Positions 1 to 9,995 of a stretch of 64,000 bases of DNA are shown here, piece by piece. Origin of the DNA: Herbaspirillum sp. ST 5-3. Lineage in GTDB: Bacteria > Pseudomonadota > Gammaproteobacteria > Burkholderiales > Burkholderiaceae_D. Numbering within the stretch: the first letter of the stretch is position 1; the number at the start of each line of letters is the position of its first letter. Under the pieces are notes generated by a model, which searched no databases, was not told the origin of the DNA, and worked only from the letters and a program-made list of their open reading frames with translations. The translations under genes and the position numbers were made by a program. The DNA lies in contig NZ_STGI01000007.1 of the NCBI RefSeq assembly GCF_004804275.1, positions 1 to 64,000 of the forward strand, read 5' to 3'.

Positions 1-26
1 ACCCGCATGAATCCTCAATTCTTTAA

Positions 27-76
27 TCAGCCTTCTAAGCTGAGGGTCGCAGGTTCGATTCCTGCTGGGCAGGCCA
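27..76 (+). tRNA. 3' fragment of tRNA-Arg(TCT), probable att site
   Basis: The fragment contains an anticodon stem (TCAGC 27-31 paired with GCTGA), a seven-base loop CTTCTAA with anticodon TCT, a T arm (GCAGG / CCTGC around loop TTCGATT) and a 3' acceptor strand ending in encoded CCA at 74-76. The bases before 27 do not form a D arm, and 1-7 do not pair with the acceptor strand (expected CTGCCCA). The gene is therefore only a 3' half. Such 3' duplications are typically left by integrases that insert into tRNA genes. On that reading the intact tRNA and the element lie to the left of this window. A degenerate tRNA remnant without an element is the alternative. Confidence 0.7.
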
Positions 77-306
77 CCCCTCGCCGATCATTGTTCTGTC
101 CTGCATGCACCTTCGCGGCGCACAGCCTCCCCGCACTTGTCGCAGGAACATTATGGAGCAAGGATTTGTGAAAAAATCATTTACGGAAGGCAATGCGCGG
201 GGCACAATAACTGCGTAATTTCCATTCAGCAATTTCTGATCGGAACTGCTGAGTGGGACCGCTGGCACCGTCTTTACCCTGGCTACCCCTGCTAAAGAAA
301 CGCCCG

Positions 307-1608
307 ATGTCCGACGAACTCCTGATCACTTCCGTCAACAAACACTATCTCGACAAGGTGATGAATCTTGCCGAGGAAAAGGACATCAAGGCGACGGAAG
401 ACATCTTTGATGCGCGCGGCATGAAACTGGTCGCCAAGGGCGCCAAGATTTCCCGCAGCTTGCAAGAGCGGCTGATCATGCGCCGGCTAAGCAAGCCGTT
501 CGAATCCAGCATTGCGGTGGATTCCGGTGTCGACGTCGACGTGATTTCCGCCGAAGCGCAGCGCATTGCCGATACATTTGAGCCGATTCGCGCCATGCTC
601 GGGCTGGCCAGCAGCGGCACTTCACCAGTACAACTGTTGTCCGAGATCCAGTTCGGCAGTGCGATGAGCACCATGCTCACCATTATCGAGCGCGGTGGCC
701 AGACTGCCTTGCAGCATAGCGTGATGGTCAGCCTGATATCGGTCTGTCTGGCGAGGAAATTCGGCCTGAGCAGCAAGGATCAGATGGTTGTCGCGCTGGC
801 CGGTCTGCTGCATGACATCGGTGAACTGTACATCGACCCGGAATACCTGCATTCGAACCGCCGTCTGTTTCCTCACGAGTGGCGGCATGTGGTGGTCCAT
901 CCGCGTATCGGCCAGATGCTGATCGAGGGACTGGAGAACTACCCCCCTTCCGTTGCACAGGCCGTGTTCGAGCATCATGAACGCTTTGACGGAGGAGGCT
1001 ATCCGCGCCAGATTTCCGGCTCCCAGATCAGTGCGGCAGGGCAGGTGATTTCGGTGGCGGAAATGATTTCCGGCATATTGACCAATCAGGACCAGCCGCT
1101 GAACCGTGCCGTGCTGGCCTTGAAGATCATTCCGGGCGAGCATGCGCACGAGCTGGTTTCAGCTGTCTCCGCGGCGATGCAAAAAGCGCGTGAAGAAAGC
1201 GGCCCGGCGGCGGCCGAAAGCGGCACGCCGACTGGCGAGGAACGACAGCAGGTGCAATCCTTGTACGAGCATATCAACGCCGTGCTGCAAGAGGAACAGA
1301 AGCTGGGGGAATCGTCCGGGTTGAAATCGAAAAAAGCGAGCCAATTGTTGAGCGATGTTATCCGGCGAACCAATAATATCCAGCGCGCCTTCAGTAGTAC
1401 CGGCCTGGACGTATGTCTCGCTGAATCGGTTTGCATATTTGAATCGCGCAGTCTCGACATCCTGTTTGAAACCAAGGTCGCGACAAGGGAGATCGAGTGG
1501 CGGCTTCGCGACGTGGCGCGCGATCTATCCCTGCAGGCTTCCACACTGGAGGCGCATGAGGCAGAAGCGTTTCAACCCTTGATTGCGCTGCTCGACGGAC
1601 AGCACTGA
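307..1608 (+). CDS. HD-GYP-like phosphohydrolase domain protein
   Basis: A 433-residue cytoplasmic protein with a central HD domain. The metal-binding residues H169-D170 lie in HDIGE, and a second motif, HHER at 223-226 followed by FDGGGYP, matches the HD-GYP signature for cyclic-di-GMP hydrolysis. Two positions are off consensus: the usual HDIGK lysine is E, and the later ADxxDA motif reads AEMIS, so activity may be weak or altered. An N-terminal region of about 100 residues and a C-terminal helical region have no assignment. I chose the ATG at 307 because residues encoded from 253 look non-conserved and proline-rich. A short purine run (289-300) precedes it. It is convergent with the DUF4124 gene, with one base between stops. 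Confidence 0.8.
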   Translation: MSDELLITSVNKHYLDKVMNLAEEKDIKATEDIFDARGMKLVAKGAKISRSLQERLIMRRLSKPFESSIAVDSGVDVDVISAEAQRIADTFEPIRAMLGLASSGTSPVQLLSEIQFGSAMSTMLTIIERGGQTALQHSVMVSLISVCLARKFGLSSKDQMVVALAGLLHDIGELYIDPEYLHSNRRLFPHEWRHVVVHPRIGQMLIEGLENYPPSVAQAVFEHHERFDGGGYPRQISGSQISAAGQVISVAEMISGILTNQDQPLNRAVLALKIIPGEHAHELVSAVSAAMQKAREESGPAAAESGTPTGEERQQVQSLYEHINAVLQEEQKLGESSGLKSKKASQLLSDVIRRTNNIQRAFSSTGLDVCLAESVCIFESRSLDILFETKVATREIEWRLRDVARDLSLQASTLEAHEAEAFQPLIALLDGQH

Positions 1609-1609
1609 T

Positions 1610-2053
1610 TCACGCACATTCCGTTTGAAAGTACTCTTCGGCGCGCCGTGCCTTGCGTCTGGCCTTGTCTGCCGATTTGCCAGTGGCGGAGGCGGCATCT
1701 TCATCCGCCCACTTCTTTCGCAGCGCCAGTCTTGCGCAGGCTTTTCGCGACGCGGCTTGCGCACGTGCGGCGCGCTGGCGATCCTTTTCGTCGATCCGTT
1801 CCGTCTTGTGGCGCGCATCCTCAAGCTGCTTCAGCGCCTTCTTCTCCTTCGCTGCCTGGCGACGCGCGTCGTCGGTGTCGGCAGGCCCCGCATTGTTGAT
1901 GTCGACTAGCTTGGCGTTGGGGCAGGGTGTGTCGCTGTACACGGTGCCGTGATCCGATTCACATTTGTAGATGGCAAAGGCCGGCGACGCCAGCAGGAAA
2001 CTGAAACCGAACAGCAAGGCCGGCTTCATGATGGACATGACGGACCTTCTCAT
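1610..2053 (-). CDS. DUF4124 domain exported protein
   Basis: A 147-residue protein with an N-terminal signal peptide (hydrophobic residues about 10-25, cleavage after SPAFA). The start of the mature part, IYKCESDHGTVYSDTPC, is typical of DUF4124 proteins, small periplasmic proteins of unknown function common in beta- and gammaproteobacteria. The C-terminal half is highly charged (Lys/Arg/Ala rich) and probably a coiled coil. Its ATG overlaps the TGA of the upstream FAD oxidase in an ATGA arrangement (2050-2053), so it is the last gene of the wrbA-led operon and is probably translationally coupled. Confidence 0.8.
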   Translation of the reverse strand: MRRSVMSIMKPALLFGFSFLLASPAFAIYKCESDHGTVYSDTPCPNAKLVDINNAGPADTDDARRQAAKEKKALKQLEDARHKTERIDEKDRQRAARAQAASRKACARLALRKKWADEDAASATGKSADKARRKARRAEEYFQTECA

Positions 2054-3452
2054 ACGACCTTGCCCGGGTTCATCAGGCCCAAGGGGTCGAGCGCTTGCTT
2101 GATCGTGCGCATCAGGCGCATTTCGACTTCGGATTTGTATTGAACGATTTCATTGCGTTTCAATGCGCCCAGTCCATGCTCGGCCGAGATCGAACCGCCG
2201 AAGCGGTGCACGCTGTCATGCACCACGCGATTGATTTCCGATTGATGCGCGATAAACGCGTCGGGAGAGCCATGCTCGGGCGGCGACACGTTGTAATGCA
2301 GGTTGCCGTCGCCGAGATGGCCGAAAGTCACCATGCGGCAGCCGGGGAAGCTTTTCTCCAGCTCCACGTCAGTCACGCGAATGAAGTCGCCGATGCGTGA
2401 AATCGGCACCGAAATATCATGCTTGATGTTCTTGCCTTCCTCGGCTTGTGCCAGCGGAATGTGTTCGCGCAGGCTCCACAATGCCTTCGACTGCGCGATC
2501 GACGCAGCAACGGCCGCATCCTGGATGATCGTCTGTTCCAGCGCATCCGTGATCAGGTCTTCCAGCATGGCATTCGCATGTTCTTCCGATTCGCTGTCGG
2601 AAAGTTCGAGCAAGACATATTGCGAGTAATTCTGCGGGAACGGCAGGCGTAGTTGCGAAAAGTGCTTGCTGACCAGGTGCAGGCAAAAGTCCGACATCAA
2701 TTCGAAGCCGGTCAGCATCGCTCCGCATTTTTCCTGCGCCATCGACAGCAGGCGCAGCGCATCGTCCGGGGACTGCATGGCGGCCAGCGCAGTCAACTGC
2801 GCCTTCGGTTGCGGGAACAGTTTCAGCACGGCGGCGGTAATGATGCCCAGCGTGCCCTCCGCGCCGATGAACAGGTCGCGCAAATCGTAGCCGGTATTAT
2901 CCTTGCGCAGCCCGCGCAGTCCGCTCCACACCTCGCCCTGCGGCGTGACGACTTCCAGCCCCAGGCACAGTTCGCGCGAGTTGCCATAGCGGAGCACGCC
3001 AGTGCCGCCGGCATTGGTCGACAGATTGCCGCCGATGGTGCAGCTGCCTTCCGCCGCCAGCGAAAGCGGAAACAATCGGTCGGCATCGGCGGCCGCATTC
3101 TGAACCTGCTCCAGGATGCAGCCCGATTCGACTGTCATGGTGTTATTGATCGTATCGACCGCGCGAATCTTGTTGAGGCGCGTCAGCGAAAGCACGATGG
3201 CACTGCCGCTCTCGTCCGGCACGCTGCCCAGTACCAGCCCGGTATTGCCGCCCTGCGGCACGATCGGCACCTGAAATTGCGTGCAGAGGCGGATCACGAT
3301 CGCTACTTCTTCCGTGGAGCCGGGCTTGATCACGGCCAGCGCCTTGCCGGTGAAGCGACGGCGCCAGTCGGTCAGATACCCGGCCATGTCGGCGGCATCG
3401 GTAAGCACGTAAGCGGCGCCGATGGCGTCGCGGCATTGTTGAAGGAAATCGT

Positions 3453-3456
<4 letters not shown>
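2050..3456 (-). CDS. FAD-binding oxidoreductase (GlcD/D-2-hydroxyacid dehydrogenase family)
   Basis: A 468-residue flavoprotein of the FAD-linked oxidase family that includes glycolate oxidase GlcD, D-lactate dehydrogenase and D-2-hydroxyglutarate dehydrogenase. The N-terminal PCMH FAD-binding domain shows VPQGGNTGL (near residue 70) and a GGNLSTNAGG motif. The C-terminal domain ends with HLGDGNLHYN and SAEHGLG motifs, which supply substrate and metal ligands in this family. The exact substrate cannot be read from sequence. I chose ATG 3456 because it overlaps the stop of the DUF2069 gene (ATGA). A longer reading frame from 3534 would run deep into that gene. Confidence 0.88.
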
Positions 3457-4495
<1,039 letters not shown>

Positions 4496-4498
4496 TCA

Positions 4499-5782
4499 AT
4501 GACGCAGCCGCAGCCTGTTCAGCGCATGTTTCCGTTCAACTTGGCGATCTTCCGCAACTTTCCGTTCGACGATGTGCGCGGCCTGTTCCAGTTTGCGCGC
4601 CGTCGCCTGGACGAGGAGCGCCTGCCGCAGGTGGCCGGCAGCCTGACCTTCACCACGGTGCTGGCGCTGGTGCCGATACTGACCATTGCCTTTGCGATCT
4701 TTACGACTTTTCCGCTTTTCAATACCTTTCGTGCCTCGCTGGAAGCGTATTTCATCAAGAGCCTGATGCCCAAGACGATCGCCAATACGATTTTCGGGTA
4801 TCTGAATCAGTTCTCCAGCAAGGCGACTCGCTTGTCGGCCATCGGCGCGATCGGCCTGATCCTGACAGCCATCGTCATGATGCTGACCATCGACCGCGCG
4901 TTCAATCATATTTGGCGTGTCAAGACGGCGCGGCCATTCATGCAGCGCCTGGTAATTTACTGGGCAGTCGTCACGCTCGGTCCGCTGCTGATCGGCGTGT
5001 CGCTCACATTCACCTCGGACCTGTTTTCGGTGACCAGCGGGCTGGGCATGAAATCCCCTGTCATTGGCGCGGTTTCATATACGCTGATCTCGGTGTTGCT
5101 GACGACGGGCGCGTTCACCCTGCTTTACCTGGCGGTGCCCAACCGCCTCATCGACTGGCGTGACGCGGCCTGCGGCGGCTTGCTGGCCGCCACGGCGTTT
5201 GAAATCGCCAAGCGCATTTTCGTCATCTTCCTGACCAAGTTTCCGACTTACACAGTTATTTACGGCGCGCTTGCGGCGATGCCTATTTTCCTGTTGTGGA
5301 TATACCTGTCCTGGCTGATTACGCTGATGGGCGCCGTACTTGCGGCAGCCTTGCCGGTAGTGAAGTACGAGCGCTGGTGGCACGTGGCCACGCCGGGCAG
5401 TGCCTTCGTCGACGCCATGGCGGTGCTGGAAGTGCTGTATATGGCCCGCAAGAACGGCGTCAATGCGGCCGTTGATGCAAGGACTCTCCGGGCGCTGACG
5501 CGGCTCGGTTTTGACGAGTCTGAAGCCTTGCTGCAGAAGATGCTCGATGCCGGCTGGGTGGGACGTATCAAGACGGAGTCGCCGAAGCGCGTTCAGTTCG
5601 GCAAGCACCTTACCGAAGGTCTTGACAGATGGGTGCTGCTTGCAAATCCGGAGCAACTGAAAATTGCAGATGTGTACCGGATGTTTGTATTCAATACCGG
5701 GAGCAACGCGGCGCTGGCCAAGCAAGTCGAAGGCGCGGTCGAGCAGGGTCTGGGCCAGACCCTTGCCTCCCATTTCACTTAG
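4499..5782 (+). CDS. YihY/UPF0761 family inner-membrane protein
   Basis: A 427-residue membrane protein. The first ~290 residues contain about six transmembrane segments with the YihY motifs (LPQVAGSLTFTTVLALVPILT; PNRLIDWRDAACGG; YGALAAMPIFLLWIYLSW). The family was once called ribonuclease BN, but that assignment was withdrawn and the function is unknown. The last ~130 residues form a soluble region that looks like a winged-helix-type tail. Divergent from wrbA. There is no clear Shine-Dalgarno before 4499. Confidence 0.88.
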   Translation: MTQPQPVQRMFPFNLAIFRNFPFDDVRGLFQFARRRLDEERLPQVAGSLTFTTVLALVPILTIAFAIFTTFPLFNTFRASLEAYFIKSLMPKTIANTIFGYLNQFSSKATRLSAIGAIGLILTAIVMMLTIDRAFNHIWRVKTARPFMQRLVIYWAVVTLGPLLIGVSLTFTSDLFSVTSGLGMKSPVIGAVSYTLISVLLTTGAFTLLYLAVPNRLIDWRDAACGGLLAATAFEIAKRIFVIFLTKFPTYTVIYGALAAMPIFLLWIYLSWLITLMGAVLAAALPVVKYERWWHVATPGSAFVDAMAVLEVLYMARKNGVNAAVDARTLRALTRLGFDESEALLQKMLDAGWVGRIKTESPKRVQFGKHLTEGLDRWVLLANPEQLKIADVYRMFVFNTGSNAALAKQVEGAVEQGLGQTLASHFT

Positions 5783-5930
5783 AACAACGCCTCTCCATTC
5801 AGCAAGCGTCTCGATATGATGGCCACCTTGGGCTTGCTTGATTTCAGGTAAGCCGGTTTTGTCGAGATGCAATCGGAATTCTTCCGGGCAAGCCGCAATG
5901 GCAGTCCGTTCCTCTCCTGAGGAATGGCTT

Positions 5931-6737
5931 TTACTCCTTCATGAAGCCGAACAATGCGTCCAGCACGGCATCCGGCTGCTCGGCCATGAGCGAATGGCCG
6001 CAGTTGTCGATTTGCACAACCCGGCATTGCGGGATGGTTTTGGTCAGTGTCGCCGTGGCTTTCGGCGGCGTCATCATGTCGCGTTTGCCGAGCACCAGCA
6101 GGGCAGGGCTGGCCAGCGACTTTGCTGCCACTTCGCCGTTTGCGTATGCATTGCAGGCAGAAAAATCCGTATAGAACACCTGTGCCGGGTTCTGACGGGA
6201 GATATGCTGCATCAGTCGCTGGCTGCCGTTCATCACATAAAAACCGGGGCCGGGGCAGGATGGCTTTTGTGCAATCGAGGTGTGCGACCAGATGTTGACC
6301 ATGTCAATCGCCATCTGCTCATTGTTTTTCGAGGCGTCGAGCAGCGCGTCGGAAACCTTCATCGGATAGGCGGTACCAACCAGTGCCAGCCGGCCGATGC
6401 GATCCGGCGCGCGGAATGCCGATTCCAGTGCAATCAGCGATCCCATGCTGTGTCCGATCAGCGCTGCCTTCTGCACTCCGGCAGCGTCCAGCAGGGCGAT
6501 CAGCCAATCGGCCATGGCTTCCACGCTGGCCAGGGGCGCACCCTTGCTGCGTCCATGGCCGGGCAAATCAAGCGCGAGCACGCCGAACCCGTGATGCGCG
6601 AAATAGCGCGTCTGCAGAATCCATACCGAATGATCATTCTGTGCACCGTGAATGAAGACCACCGTCGGCAGTTCCGGATTGAAGGGCTTTCCGCCGGTGT
6701 AGCAATAGGCTTCCTGTCCCTGAACATTGAGCAGCAT
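5931..6737 (-). CDS. alpha/beta hydrolase
   Basis: A 268-residue alpha/beta-hydrolase fold protein. It has the oxyanion region VFIHGAQNDHSVW, the LDLPGHGRS motif, the nucleophile elbow GHSMGS with S97, and a late histidine in CGHSLMAEQP. Substrate is unknown; esterase or lactonase activity is plausible. It starts one base after the stop of the upstream sulfhydrylase gene (6739), so the two are co-transcribed and this may act on a side product of sulfur or homoserine-ester metabolism (inference only). Confidence 0.87.
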   Translation of the reverse strand: MLLNVQGQEAYCYTGGKPFNPELPTVVFIHGAQNDHSVWILQTRYFAHHGFGVLALDLPGHGRSKGAPLASVEAMADWLIALLDAAGVQKAALIGHSMGSLIALESAFRAPDRIGRLALVGTAYPMKVSDALLDASKNNEQMAIDMVNIWSHTSIAQKPSCPGPGFYVMNGSQRLMQHISRQNPAQVFYTDFSACNAYANGEVAAKSLASPALLVLGKRDMMTPPKATATLTKTIPQCRVVQIDNCGHSLMAEQPDAVLDALFGFMKE

Positions 6738-6738
6738 G

Positions 6739-8049
6739 TCACGCTCCCTTCTGCGCAGCCTTCAGGCCGCGCGCCAGATCTTCGATCAAGTCGTCCGGAT
6801 CTTCCAGTCCGATCGACAGCCGCATGGTTCCTTCGGTAATGCCCGCGGCCGCGAGCTGGTCAGTGGGAACACGGAAATGCGTGGTCGATGCAGGATGGAT
6901 TACCAGCGACTTGGCATCGCCGACATTGGCCAGGTGCGAAAACAGCTTGAGCGCTTCGACAAAGCGTCGTCCCGCGGCGCGATCGCCTTTGATGCTGAAC
7001 GAAAACACCGCGCCGCAACCCTTGGGTAGCAGCGTCCGTGCCAGCGCATGGTCGGGGTGCGATTCCAATTCCGGATAAGCGATCGATTCGACCGCAGCGT
7101 GCGAAGCCAGGAATTCCACGATCTTGCGCGTGTTGGCAACATGCCGCTCCATGCGCAGGCTCAGTGTCTCGATGCCTTGAAGGATCGCGAATGCATTATG
7201 CGGACTCATGATGGCGCCGAAGTCGCGCAGGCCCTCGCGGCGCGCGCGCAGCGAAAACGGCGCGACCGTCGATTCCTCCGAAAACACCATGCCGTGAAAG
7301 CCGTCATACGGCTCGCACAATTCCGCGAAGTGTCCTGTCTTTTCATACGCAAGCTGCCAATCGAAGGTGCCGCCGTCCACCAGCAGGCCGCCCATCGCGG
7401 TGCCATGCCCGCACAGGAATTTGGTCGCCGAATGAAAAATCAAGTCCGCGCCATGATCGAAGGGACGCAGCAGATAGGGCGTAGTGAAGGTCGCATCCAC
7501 CATCAGTGGCAGATAGTGTTCGTGCGCAAGCGCGGCAAGCTTCGGAATGTCGAGCACGTCGAGTCCGGGATTGCCGAGCGTCTCGCCGAACAGCACCTTG
7601 GTATTCGGGCGAATCGCGTTGCGCCACGCATCCAGATCGCGCGGATCGACAAACGTGGTCTCGATGCCGAAGCGTTTCATCGTATATGCCAGCAGGTTTT
7701 GCGATCCGCCGTACAGGGCGCGCGAGGCAACCACATGCGAGCCGGCGCCGGCGATTGTCGCCAGGCCGAGATGCAGTGCCGCCTGACCGCTGGCCACCGC
7801 GATGCCGGCAACGCCGCCTTCCAGTGCAGCGATGCGCTCTTCGAGCACGGCATTGGTCGGATTCGAGATGCGTGAATACACATGACCTGCACGCTCCATG
7901 TTGAACAGCGACGCGGCGTGATCGGAATCCTTGAAGACGAACGAGGTCGTCAGATAAATCGGCGTGGCCCGCGCGCCTGTGGCGGGATCCGGTGCCGCGC
8001 CTGCGTGCAGGGACAGGGTATCGAACCCTGGGTATTTGGGGGCACTCAT
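6739..8049 (-). CDS. metY: O-acetylhomoserine aminocarboxypropyltransferase (MetY family)
   Basis: A 436-residue PLP enzyme of the Cys/Met metabolism family. It has YSRISNPT near residue 60, ASGQAA, and the PLP lysine K210 in HSATKFLCGHGT. The length, the N-terminus FDTLSLHAG and the central insertion match MetY-type O-acetylhomoserine sulfhydrylases, which make homocysteine from O-acetylhomoserine and sulfide. An O-succinylhomoserine preference cannot be excluded. A GGAG-type ribosome site precedes ATG 8049. The leader (8050-8190) was checked for a SAM riboswitch and none was seen, unlike the relative at 50502. Confidence 0.88.
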   Translation of the reverse strand: MSAPKYPGFDTLSLHAGAAPDPATGARATPIYLTTSFVFKDSDHAASLFNMERAGHVYSRISNPTNAVLEERIAALEGGVAGIAVASGQAALHLGLATIAGAGSHVVASRALYGGSQNLLAYTMKRFGIETTFVDPRDLDAWRNAIRPNTKVLFGETLGNPGLDVLDIPKLAALAHEHYLPLMVDATFTTPYLLRPFDHGADLIFHSATKFLCGHGTAMGGLLVDGGTFDWQLAYEKTGHFAELCEPYDGFHGMVFSEESTVAPFSLRARREGLRDFGAIMSPHNAFAILQGIETLSLRMERHVANTRKIVEFLASHAAVESIAYPELESHPDHALARTLLPKGCGAVFSFSIKGDRAAGRRFVEALKLFSHLANVGDAKSLVIHPASTTHFRVPTDQLAAAGITEGTMRLSIGLEDPDDLIEDLARGLKAAQKGA

Positions 8050-8230
8050 TCGCTTGTCTCCGAAACTTGTCCTGGATCAGTTTTTTGTACAGCCTCTTGA
8101 AGCTCTGCAATCCTAGCACCGAACGGCCCTTCGAGCTGTCATGCGAGCGACAGCGCTGCGCTGGATTTTTCGTGCGGCTTAGGCTACATTTCAAGTGCGA
8201 CAACAACAATTAACCTGCTGGGACGACCTC

Positions 8231-8677
8231 ATGAAAGTATCCGAAATCCTGAAAGTCAAAGGCGACATTCTTTACACCGTGACGCCGGACAAGCCGATGG
8301 CAGAGGCAGTCGAGATCATGGCCGAGAAGGACATCGGCTCGCTGGTCGTCATGGAGTTCGGCGAGCTGGTCGGCATGCTGACCTTCCGCGAAGTCATGAA
8401 AGCTTTGTACAAGAACAAGGGAACGATCGGCACAGAGACCGTGCGCAAGCACATGGACGATCATCCGATCACCATTACGCCGGATACCGAAGTCAACGAA
8501 GTGCGCCGCCTCATGCTGGAGCGTCATGCGCGCTACGTACCGGTGGTGAATGCAAAAACGCTGCTTGGCGTGATTTCGTTTTACGACGTCGCCAAGGCGG
8601 TATTCGAAGCACAGAGCTTCGAGAACAAGATGCTCAAGGCCTATATTCGCGACTGGCCGGCAGAAGGTGACGAATAA
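8231..8677 (+). CDS. tandem CBS domain protein
   Basis: A 148-residue cytoplasmic protein consisting of two CBS domains (about residues 1-60 and 72-135), each with the family's GSLVVME.GELVGMLTFREV / YVPVVNAKTLLGVISFYDV pattern. CBS pairs bind adenosine nucleotides and act as regulatory sensors. This stand-alone form is common in betaproteobacteria and its partner is unknown. The start at 8231 matches the family N-terminus (MKVSEIL). A reading frame from 8195 adds a non-conserved stretch. It is followed by a strong intrinsic terminator, so it forms a single-gene unit. Confidence 0.9.
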   Translation: MKVSEILKVKGDILYTVTPDKPMAEAVEIMAEKDIGSLVVMEFGELVGMLTFREVMKALYKNKGTIGTETVRKHMDDHPITITPDTEVNEVRRLMLERHARYVPVVNAKTLLGVISFYDVAKAVFEAQSFENKMLKAYIRDWPAEGDE

Positions 8678-8739
8678 TCGTAGCGAGCAGCGATTGCGCC
8701 TATTGCCTTTACGCCTTTGCGCCATGGCATTGACTGCAG

Positions 8740-8776
8740 GGCCGTTCATGGGACGAACCATGAACGGCCTTTTTTA
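8740..8776 (+). terminator. intrinsic terminator after the CBS gene
   Basis: A perfect 12-bp stem (8740-8751 with 8758-8769) closes a six-base loop and is followed directly by six T residues. It lies about 60 bases after the CBS stop. Confidence 0.92.
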
Positions 8777-8848
8777 TCGTATTTCCATTGAGTGAATCGC
8801 ATCGGATCCGAAGCCTCGAAAGCGTCGGATACGGAAAGGATATTCAAC

Positions 8849-9847
8849 ATGCATATCGCCATCGTCGGCGCCGGCCTGGCCGGCCTGATCTGCGCACAGC
8901 GCCTCCAGGAACAAGGACACAGCGTCATCGTTTATGAACGCAACAACCATGTCGGCGGCCGCATGGGGACGCGCCAGACGGAGCTCGGCGGCTTCGACCA
9001 TGGTACGCAGTACTTCACGGCTTCCAGCGAACGTTTCAAGAAGGAAGTCGCTCGGTGGCGCAAGGCCGGCTGGGTGCTGCCATGGCAAGGAAAACTGGTC
9101 AGGCTCGAAAACGGATCGGCGAAACCGGCCGGACGTTCCAATGCCAACCAGAGGCTGGTAGCGGTGCCGGGCATGGCGGCGCTGGGCGAGCAACTTGCGC
9201 ACGGCATCGAAGTACGCACGGAACAGAATGTCCATCGCATCGAACGCTATGGCGAGCAGTGGCTGCTTGCCGTCCAGTCCGATACGGTCGCGATCGATGC
9301 CAGCGCGGGCCCATTCGACGCGGTGATTGCTGCTGTTCCCGCCGATCTTGCGCAACCGCTGCTGCAGCCGGTATCTGCGCTTGCCGACCAGGTCGGCCAG
9401 GAACATCTCGCGCCATGCTGGGCATTGATCCTCGGCTTCCAACAGTCACTCGACCTCGATTACGACGGCGCATGGCTGCAGGGTTCGCGCCTGCGCTGGA
9501 TTGCACGTGATACCTCGAAGCCGATGCGCCGGCCGGGCGAGCATTGGATCGGACACGCATCGCCGGGATGGAGCGAGGAACATCTGCATGATGACCCTGA
9601 ACGGGTCAAGGAAAAACTGCTGAAGGCGTTTCACGAGGCAACCGGATCGCCGGTGCAACCGGTGTATGCCGACGTGCACTGCTGGCGCTATGCGCAGGCC
9701 ACCAGCACACTGCCGGGCGATTGCCTGTGGGACGGACAAGCACGCGTCGGCGTATGCGGCGACTGGTTCTCTGCCGGCCTGGATGGCAGCGGTCGCGTTG
9801 AGAACGCCTATCTGAGCGGCACGGCACTGGCGGAGATGATCGGCTAA
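8849..9847 (+). CDS. FAD-dependent amine-oxidase-like (renalase-type) oxidoreductase
   Basis: A 332-residue protein starting with a Rossmann dinucleotide motif ([15 protein letters not shown]), then [14 protein letters not shown], as in the flavin amine oxidase / renalase-like group. The C-terminal FAD contact is [28 protein letters not shown] 8849 is chosen because the nucleotide-binding strand begins three residues later and GGAAAGGA (8833-8840) provides a good ribosome site. Substrate is unknown. It lies between a terminator and the MFS/acyltransferase gene, with a weak inverted repeat after its stop near 9865. Confidence 0.85.
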   Translation: MHIAIVGAGLAGLICAQRLQEQGHSVIVYERNNHVGGRMGTRQTELGGFDHGTQYFTASSERFKKEVARWRKAGWVLPWQGKLVRLENGSAKPAGRSNANQRLVAVPGMAALGEQLAHGIEVRTEQNVHRIERYGEQWLLAVQSDTVAIDASAGPFDAVIAAVPADLAQPLLQPVSALADQVGQEHLAPCWALILGFQQSLDLDYDGAWLQGSRLRWIARDTSKPMRRPGEHWIGHASPGWSEEHLHDDPERVKEKLLKAFHEATGSPVQPVYADVHCWRYAQATSTLPGDCLWDGQARVGVCGDWFSAGLDGSGRVENAYLSGTALAEMIG

Positions 9848-9995
9848 CCGGCGGTATCATTCCGCGCGACTTTCCGCAAAGCGCGCACAATCCACCGGCT
9901 CTCCACTACACTTGCGCCATCGCGTATGGGCGCCGGTCTTCTGCGTCCATGCTGCGAGCAATTCGATCCGCTTTCACATTTTCTGAAGAAAAGAG

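Noticed and set aside
35-268. 77-codon minus-strand frame ending in a QESNLRPSA-like peptide
   Set aside because: This peptide is the familiar antisense translation of a tRNA 3' end. It is not a gene.
8050-8190. SAM riboswitch upstream of the MetY-type gene
   Set aside because: Read on the minus strand, no SAM-I, SAM-II or SAH-type conserved blocks or terminator switch are present.
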